The notes beneath the pieces are model-generated. The model was not told the DNA's origin. It was given only the letters and a program-made list of their open reading frames with translations, and made no database searches. From Polynucleobacter meluiroseus (GTDB lineage Bacteria; Pseudomonadota; Gammaproteobacteria; Burkholderiales; Burkholderiaceae), in contig CAMBJN010000040.1 of the NCBI GenBank assembly GCA_945867755.1, positions 1 through 9,916 of the forward strand: DNA of 9,916 nt, given 5' to 3'. The number at the start of each line of letters is the position of its first letter. Within the stretch, counting starts at the first letter, position 1. Below are positions 6,560 through 9,916 of the stretch, piece by piece. The position numbers and the translations under genes were made by a program.

Positions 6560-7220
6560 TCAATTACAAAGTTCAACCGAGCAAGAAAGACAGGTTCTTT
6601 TTGCAGCCCCCATCATTGAATGTGCCCTAAAGGGTGAGATACACAAAGAACAGTATGTCGCTTTTTTGACTCAGGCTTATCACCATGTTAAGCACACCGT
6701 GCCACTATTGATGGCTTGTGGCTCTAGGCTGGGTTCTCAACATGAATGGCTAAGAACAGCGATTGCAGAATATATTGAAGAGGAACTGGGTCACGAAGAA
6801 TGGATCTTGTCTGATATTGCCGCTTGCGGTGATGATGCCGAGAAAGTCAGACACTCACGCCCTCACATCAGCACTGAAATGATGGTGGCTTACGCCTATC
6901 ATCAAATTGATCGCGGTAATCCACTTGGATTCTTTGGCATGGTGCACGTCCTTGAAGGCACCAGCATTGCTTTAGCGACCAATGCTGCCAGTTCAATCAA
7001 GAGCAGTCTTGGCCTACCCCCCAATGCTTTTAGCTACCTCAACTCTCATGGCAGCTTGGATTTAGAGCACGTCAAATTCTTTGAAAGTTTGATGAATCAA
7101 GTCACTGATCCAAAAAACCAAGAAACCATCATTCATTGCGCCAAGAACTTTTATAAGCTTTATGGCGATATTTTTAGAAGCATAAACACCACCAATACTG
7201 AAGAAATCATTTTTAACTGA
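6546..7220 (+). CDS. Haem-oxygenase-like diiron oxidase (TenA/UndA-like iron-containing redox enzyme)
   Basis: This 224-residue all-helical protein belongs to the TenA/PqqC/haem-oxygenase-like fold. It carries what looks like the metal-binding set of the diiron branch: EELGHE with Glu80 and His83 (ExxH), VLEGTS with Glu137, and SHGSLDLEHVKFFE with His168, Asp172 and His175 (HxxxDxxH). An earlier helix has AYHHVKH (residues 44-50), so the first-helix ligand would be a histidine if there is one. Known relatives include UndA, which makes 1-alkenes from fatty acids, and enzymes that oxidise or cleave amino acids. The name 'TenA family regulator' often used for such proteins is not supported, because no DNA-binding domain is seen. 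The start is TTG with GGAGA 5 bases before it, overlapping the ligase by 14 bases. The next gene starts 5 bases after its stop. Its substrate is unknown but may be the acid activated by its neighbour. Confidence 0.82.
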   Translation: MKFFNQLQSSTEQERQVLFAAPIIECALKGEIHKEQYVAFLTQAYHHVKHTVPLLMACGSRLGSQHEWLRTAIAEYIEEELGHEEWILSDIAACGDDAEKVRHSRPHISTEMMVAYAYHQIDRGNPLGFFGMVHVLEGTSIALATNAASSIKSSLGLPPNAFSYLNSHGSLDLEHVKFFESLMNQVTDPKNQETIIHCAKNFYKLYGDIFRSINTTNTEEIIFN

Positions 7221-7225
7221 TCACC

Positions 7226-8026
7226 ATGAAAAATAAACCATACAAAGCAGTTTTAACAGGTGCCACAGGTGGTATTGGTAAAGCCATTGCCCTGCAACTG
7301 GCGCCACAGTGCTCATCATTGATCTTGATGGGGCGGGATACTCAAAAGCTAGAAGCACTAAAGAATGAGTTAACCAATTCAGCTGCAATATCGATAAAAA
7401 TTCAAATCGTTCCTGGTGATTTGTGTGATGACAGCACATCTGTTCGATTGATGGATGCCATCACAGCTCAACAAGGGATTAATCTGTTGATCAACAATGC
7501 AGGGATTAGCCAATTCAAGAGCTTTGCGCAGCAATCAGATAAGGACATCACACAGTTGATGCTAACCAATCTTGTCTCCCCAATGCTCGTATGCAAAAAA
7601 TTGCTTCCTCTTTTAATGAAAGAACCCTCACAGATCATCAATATCGGATCTATCTTCGGTTATTTAGGGTTTCCAGGGTTTTCTTCTTACTGTGCCAGTA
7701 AGTTTGGCCTGCGAGGCTTTTCTCAATCTCTGAGAAGAGAGTTATCAGACACATCTGTATCAGTCAGGTACTTCGCCCCGCGCGCCACCAAAACAAGTAT
7801 CAATTCAGATCAAGTGATGCAAATGAACGCTGAACTTAAAACGGATGCAGACACACCCAAGGAAGTTGCTCGAGAATTCATGAAGTTTTTGGGTGGTAAT
7901 GCCTGGGAAAAGAAACTAGGTTTTAAAGAATCATTTTTTGTCTTCATGAATCAATTATTCCCAAGCATTCCCGACAAAGCCATTCAGGGTCAACTTCCAA
8001 TCATCAACAAATATCTAAACAAATAA
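7226..8026 (+). CDS. Short-chain dehydrogenase/reductase (SDR)
   Basis: This is a 266-residue classical SDR, an NAD(P)(H)-dependent enzyme for alcohol/ketone interconversion. Visible are the Rossmann motif TGATGGIG (residues 11-18), NNAG (90-93), and the catalytic Asn115, Ser142, Tyr155 and Lys159 (YCASK). The PRATKT segment stands at the usual PG-motif place. Arg37 after the second strand (LMGRD) suggests NADP(H) preference. No transmembrane segment or signal peptide is obvious. The ATG lies 5 bases after the diiron oxidase stop, with no good ribosome binding site, so translation is probably coupled. In context it should act on an intermediate of the same pathway; which one cannot be said. 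Confidence 0.92.
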   Translation: MKNKPYKAVLTGATGGIGKAIALQLAPQCSSLILMGRDTQKLEALKNELTNSAAISIKIQIVPGDLCDDSTSVRLMDAITAQQGINLLINNAGISQFKSFAQQSDKDITQLMLTNLVSPMLVCKKLLPLLMKEPSQIINIGSIFGYLGFPGFSSYCASKFGLRGFSQSLRRELSDTSVSVRYFAPRATKTSINSDQVMQMNAELKTDADTPKEVAREFMKFLGGNAWEKKLGFKESFFVFMNQLFPSIPDKAIQGQLPIINKYLNK

Positions 8027-8030
8027 TCAC

Positions 8031-8034
8031 GAGG
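8031..8034 (+). promoter_or_regulatory. Ribosome binding site of the TPR protein gene
   Basis: GAGG lies 5 bases before the ATG at 8040, in the 13-base gap after the dehydrogenase. Confidence 0.6.
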
Positions 8035-8039
8035 TTTAT

Positions 8040-8690
8040 ATGAATATCATTAAAAAAATACCAGCCGCTCTTTTGATTGGTTTAACTCTTATCAGCTCAA
8101 TAGCTATTGCGGGTGTTGAAGAAGACGTCAGCACCATTCAAAAGGAATGGGAAAAGGTCAAGTATCAAAGCCCTGAATCAAGTCATGAAAAAGGCTTTGA
8201 ATCATTGATCAAAGAAGCCAATCAATTGGTGGCTCAAAATCCAAATCGTGCCGAGATTCTGATTTGGCAAGGCATTGTTGAATCTAGCTACGCAGGGGCA
8301 AAAGGTGGATTGGGTGCATTAGCACACGTGAAAAATGCCAAAAAGATTTTTGAAAAAGCTCTTGAAATCAATCCCGCAGCTTTAGATGGTTCTGCATACA
8401 CAAGCTTGGGGTCGCTCTACTACCAAGTTCCAGGTTGGCCAATTGGTTTTGGAGATGACAAAAAAGCGGCTGAGTACTTAAAGAAGGGTTTGAGCATCAA
8501 TCCTGACGGCATCGACCCAAATTACTTTTATGCTGACTATTTGTTCAGAAGTGGCGATTACTCAGGCGCCGAAAAATCTTTGCGTAAAGCTTTGCAAGCA
8601 CCTGCCAGAAATAGTCGCAAAGTAGCCGATGATGGTCGTCGCAAGGAAATCAATCAATTACTTGAAAAAGTAGCTGAAAAACGAAAATAA
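8040..8690 (+). CDS. Secreted TPR-repeat protein, possibly TatT-like
   Basis: The 216-residue protein has a signal peptide (Lys5-Lys6, hydrophobic residues 8-22, Ala-Ile-Ala cleavage before Gly25) with no lipobox cysteine, so it is probably soluble in the periplasm. The rest is helical with TPR-like units: NAKKIFEKALEINPAALDGSAYTSLGSLYY (residues 99-128), KKAAEYLKKGLSINPDGIDPNYFYADYLFRSGDY (141-174) and GAEKSLRKAL (176-185). A distinctive PGWPIGFGDD lies between repeats. The pattern resembles the TatT component family associated with TRAP transporters, though no transporter gene is nearby. It may bind a ligand or partner protein, perhaps connecting the pathway product to the envelope sensor encoded next. 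It starts 13 bases after the dehydrogenase stop. Its TAA is followed directly by TGA. Confidence 0.82.
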   Translation: MNIIKKIPAALLIGLTLISSIAIAGVEEDVSTIQKEWEKVKYQSPESSHEKGFESLIKEANQLVAQNPNRAEILIWQGIVESSYAGAKGGLGALAHVKNAKKIFEKALEINPAALDGSAYTSLGSLYYQVPGWPIGFGDDKKAAEYLKKGLSINPDGIDPNYFYADYLFRSGDYSGAEKSLRKALQAPARNSRKVADDGRRKEINQLLEKVAEKRK

Positions 8691-8699
8691 TGAGCCAGG

Positions 8700-8735
8700 T
8701 TAATCGATTAAACTATTTAAATTGGATAGTTAATC
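8700..8735. promoter_or_regulatory. Nested inverted repeats upstream of the response regulator
   Basis: The 68-base gap before the regulator gene contains a perfect 12-base palindrome TTAATCGATTAA (8700-8711). Next comes a dyad AACTAT (8711-8716) / ATAGTT (8726-8731) around 9 bases. The outer bases extend it to GATTAAACTAT paired with ATAGTTAATC, with one bulged A. GTTAATC also occurs twice in direct orientation exactly 30 bp apart (8699-8705 and 8729-8735). No T-run follows, so it is not an intrinsic terminator. It may be an operator or an internal promoter region for the two-component genes. The spacing of its TTAA elements does not fit the 11-bp PmrA form. Confidence 0.45.
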
Positions 8736-8758
8736 TTTAAGGAAAAGGTCATCAAGCG

Positions 8759-9427
8759 GTGAGAATTTTATTGGTAGAAGACGATGAATTACTCGCATCA
8801 GGCTTGATCACTGCATTAACGCGTGCCAATCATCATGTGGATCATGTCGGGGATGGCCAAAAAGCCATCCACGCATTGACTGATGGTGAATTTGATATCG
8901 TAATTTTAGATTTAGGCTTGCCGAAAGTAGATGGCACTGAGGTACTCAAAACCATTCGTCAAAAAGGCAGTCATATTCCAGTATTGATTTTGTCTGCCAG
9001 AGACGCCACCAAAGATCGTATTTTAGGTTTGGACTTAGGGGCCGATGACTACCTCACCAAGCCATTTGAATTAGATGAATTGCTTGCAAGAATTCGGGTT
9101 CTGGAACGACGTCGCAGCGGCAACACTGTCAATCAATTAAAAATTGGTGATTTAGTCATTGATCTCACCTCTCTATCCGTGACTTGGAAAGGCACCCTTC
9201 TGGATTTACAGCGCCGTGAATTTGCCTTGCTGAAGAAGTTAGCAGAAAGTCCGCATCAGGTTTTCAATCGATCTCAGCTTGAAGACACGCTGTACGGTTG
9301 GAGTGATGGCGTTGAGAGCAACACCATCGATGTTCATATTCATAATTTACGTAAAAAAATCAGCCCAAATATCGTTAAGACACTTCGTGGTGTTGGTTAC
9401 AGAATTGGTGACATAGAAGAATCATGA
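8759..9427 (+). CDS. OmpR/PhoB-family response regulator, QseB/PmrA-type
   Basis: This 222-residue two-domain transcription factor is activated by phosphorylation from the adjacent kinase. The receiver domain (residues 1-115) has the acidic pair Asp8-Asp9, the phosphorylation site Asp51 (LDLGLP), Ser79 and Lys101 (LTKPF). The C-terminal winged helix (about 125-219) ends in a recognition region YGWSDGVESNTIDVHIHNLRKKI and LRGVGYRI. The YGW...SN..(V/I)(D/E)VH(I/V)H.LR(K/R)K pattern is typical of the QseB/PmrA/BasR group. That group binds tandem CTTAA-type repeats, and such a repeat is present at 4346-4362. The start is GTG. AAGG lies about 10 bases before it and no upstream in-frame start exists within the gap. 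It overlaps the kinase gene by ATGA. Confidence 0.93.
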   Translation: MRILLVEDDELLASGLITALTRANHHVDHVGDGQKAIHALTDGEFDIVILDLGLPKVDGTEVLKTIRQKGSHIPVLILSARDATKDRILGLDLGADDYLTKPFELDELLARIRVLERRRSGNTVNQLKIGDLVIDLTSLSVTWKGTLLDLQRREFALLKKLAESPHQVFNRSQLEDTLYGWSDGVESNTIDVHIHNLRKKISPNIVKTLRGVGYRIGDIEES

Positions 9428-9916
9428 TTTATTTTTCAATTAGAAAAAGATTGCTACTTTGGATATTTTTATCCATGATCCTGATTTTGAGTGGCATGGG
9501 TCTTGCTGCTCACTTTGTCACTGAACATGAATCAGAAGAGATTTTCAGTGCACGACTAGCAACCTCTGCCCGCGTTTTAGAAGTTCTGGCTGCCAAACAA
9601 CTCGAGCATGCCACGATCACCAATCCGATCATCATTGAGTTACCTGATGAATTAGAGCACCAGCATTCATCAACAGAAGAAATCAGTGGCCACCCTTACG
9701 AAAGTAAGATTTCTTTTCAGATATGGCACAGCAATGGAAAGTTGCTGGCCAAGTCTGCCACTGCCCCAGACAAACCTCTAGGCCCTATGACTGAGGGTTT
9801 TGGCAAAAATCTAATTGGCGATGATTTATGGCAAGTGTTTCAACTCAAATCCGGTGATGTTTGGGTGATGGTTGCTGAAATGGATTCAGTCAGAGGCGAG
9901 ATGGCTGGCGACTTAG
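9424..9916 (+). CDS. Sensor histidine kinase, N-terminal part (QseC/PmrB-like, cut by the window edge)
   Basis: The frame is open from an ATG that overlaps the regulator stop (ATGA) to the right edge, giving 164 complete codons. Visible are a basic N-terminus (SIRKRLLLW), one transmembrane segment at about residues 10-30, and then a sensor domain of more than 130 residues that should face the periplasm. The sensor region contains LATSARVLEVLAAKQLEHA, PDELEHQHSSTEE and FQIWHSNGKLLAKS, and a stretch near the edge reads WVMVAEMDSVRGEM. This resembles the 2CSK_N-type sensor of QseC-like kinases. The second membrane segment, HAMP, phospho-acceptor His and ATPase domains lie outside the window, so kinase identity rests on position and N-terminal form. 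Confidence 0.85.
   Translation, partial: MIYFSIRKRLLLWIFLSMILILSGMGLAAHFVTEHESEEIFSARLATSARVLEVLAAKQLEHATITNPIIIELPDELEHQHSSTEEISGHPYESKISFQIWHSNGKLLAKSATAPDKPLGPMTEGFGKNLIGDDLWQVFQLKSGDVWVMVAEMDSVRGEMAGDL

Noticed and set aside
7017..7022. C6 run in the diiron oxidase gene (others near 1866 and 2433) as phase-variable tracts
   Set aside because: Six bases is short for slippage-based switching, the frame is intact, and similar runs occur in an ordinary efflux gene.
8699..8741. A second PmrA/QseB box before the response regulator
   Set aside because: TTAA elements start at 8700, 8708, 8717, 8730 and 8737, and no neighbouring pair has the 11-bp direct spacing seen at 4346-4362.
1..9916. Mobile elements, CRISPR arrays, tRNA or rRNA genes
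   Set aside because: No transposase or integrase frames, no regularly spaced repeats and no cloverleaf-like segments were found; almost every base is in a recognised protein gene.

Overview
The window comes from a moderately low-GC proteobacterial chromosome. The protein families, their sequence style and the AT-rich spacers most resemble a betaproteobacterium of the Burkholderiales, with a Polynucleobacter-like lineage as my best guess. That is judged by eye and not by a database search. Coding density is very high. I see no rRNA, tRNA, CRISPR array, insertion sequence or phage gene, and no gene-free stretch longer than about 150 bases.

Layout. (1) Bases 1-2457 hold the 3' part of an inner-membrane RND efflux pump gene of the MdtB/MdtC type, cut by the left edge. 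(2) 2524-3213 is dnaQ, the proofreading subunit of DNA polymerase III. (3) Two minus-strand genes follow: a DUF4395-type membrane protein (3218-3643), which converges on dnaQ with a 4-base gap, and a small secreted protein without cysteines (3794-4270, TTG start). (4) From 4408 to the right edge, seven plus-strand genes run almost without gaps: a thermostable-hemolysin family (GNAT-like) protein, an AMP-binding acyl-activating enzyme, a haem-oxygenase-like diiron oxidase, a short-chain dehydrogenase/reductase, a secreted TPR protein, a QseB/PmrA-type response regulator and the beginning of its histidine kinase.

The last block is the interesting part. The first three genes overlap head to tail (17 and 14 bases). 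The next two follow at 5 and 13 bases. The regulator and kinase overlap by ATGA. Together they read as a compact pathway that activates a carboxylic acid, oxidises it with a diiron enzyme, reduces or oxidises it with an NAD(P)H enzyme and possibly transfers an acyl group. A periplasmic TPR protein and a dedicated two-component system complete the set. Upstream of the first gene is a perfect tandem CTTAAT-N5-CTTAAT repeat with an 11-bp period. This is the form of site recognised by PmrA/QseB-type regulators, so the regulator at the end of the cluster may control the promoter at its head. The product of the pathway cannot be told from the sequence. The 'hemolysin' name is probably misleading, because that protein has no signal peptide and sits among metabolic enzymes.
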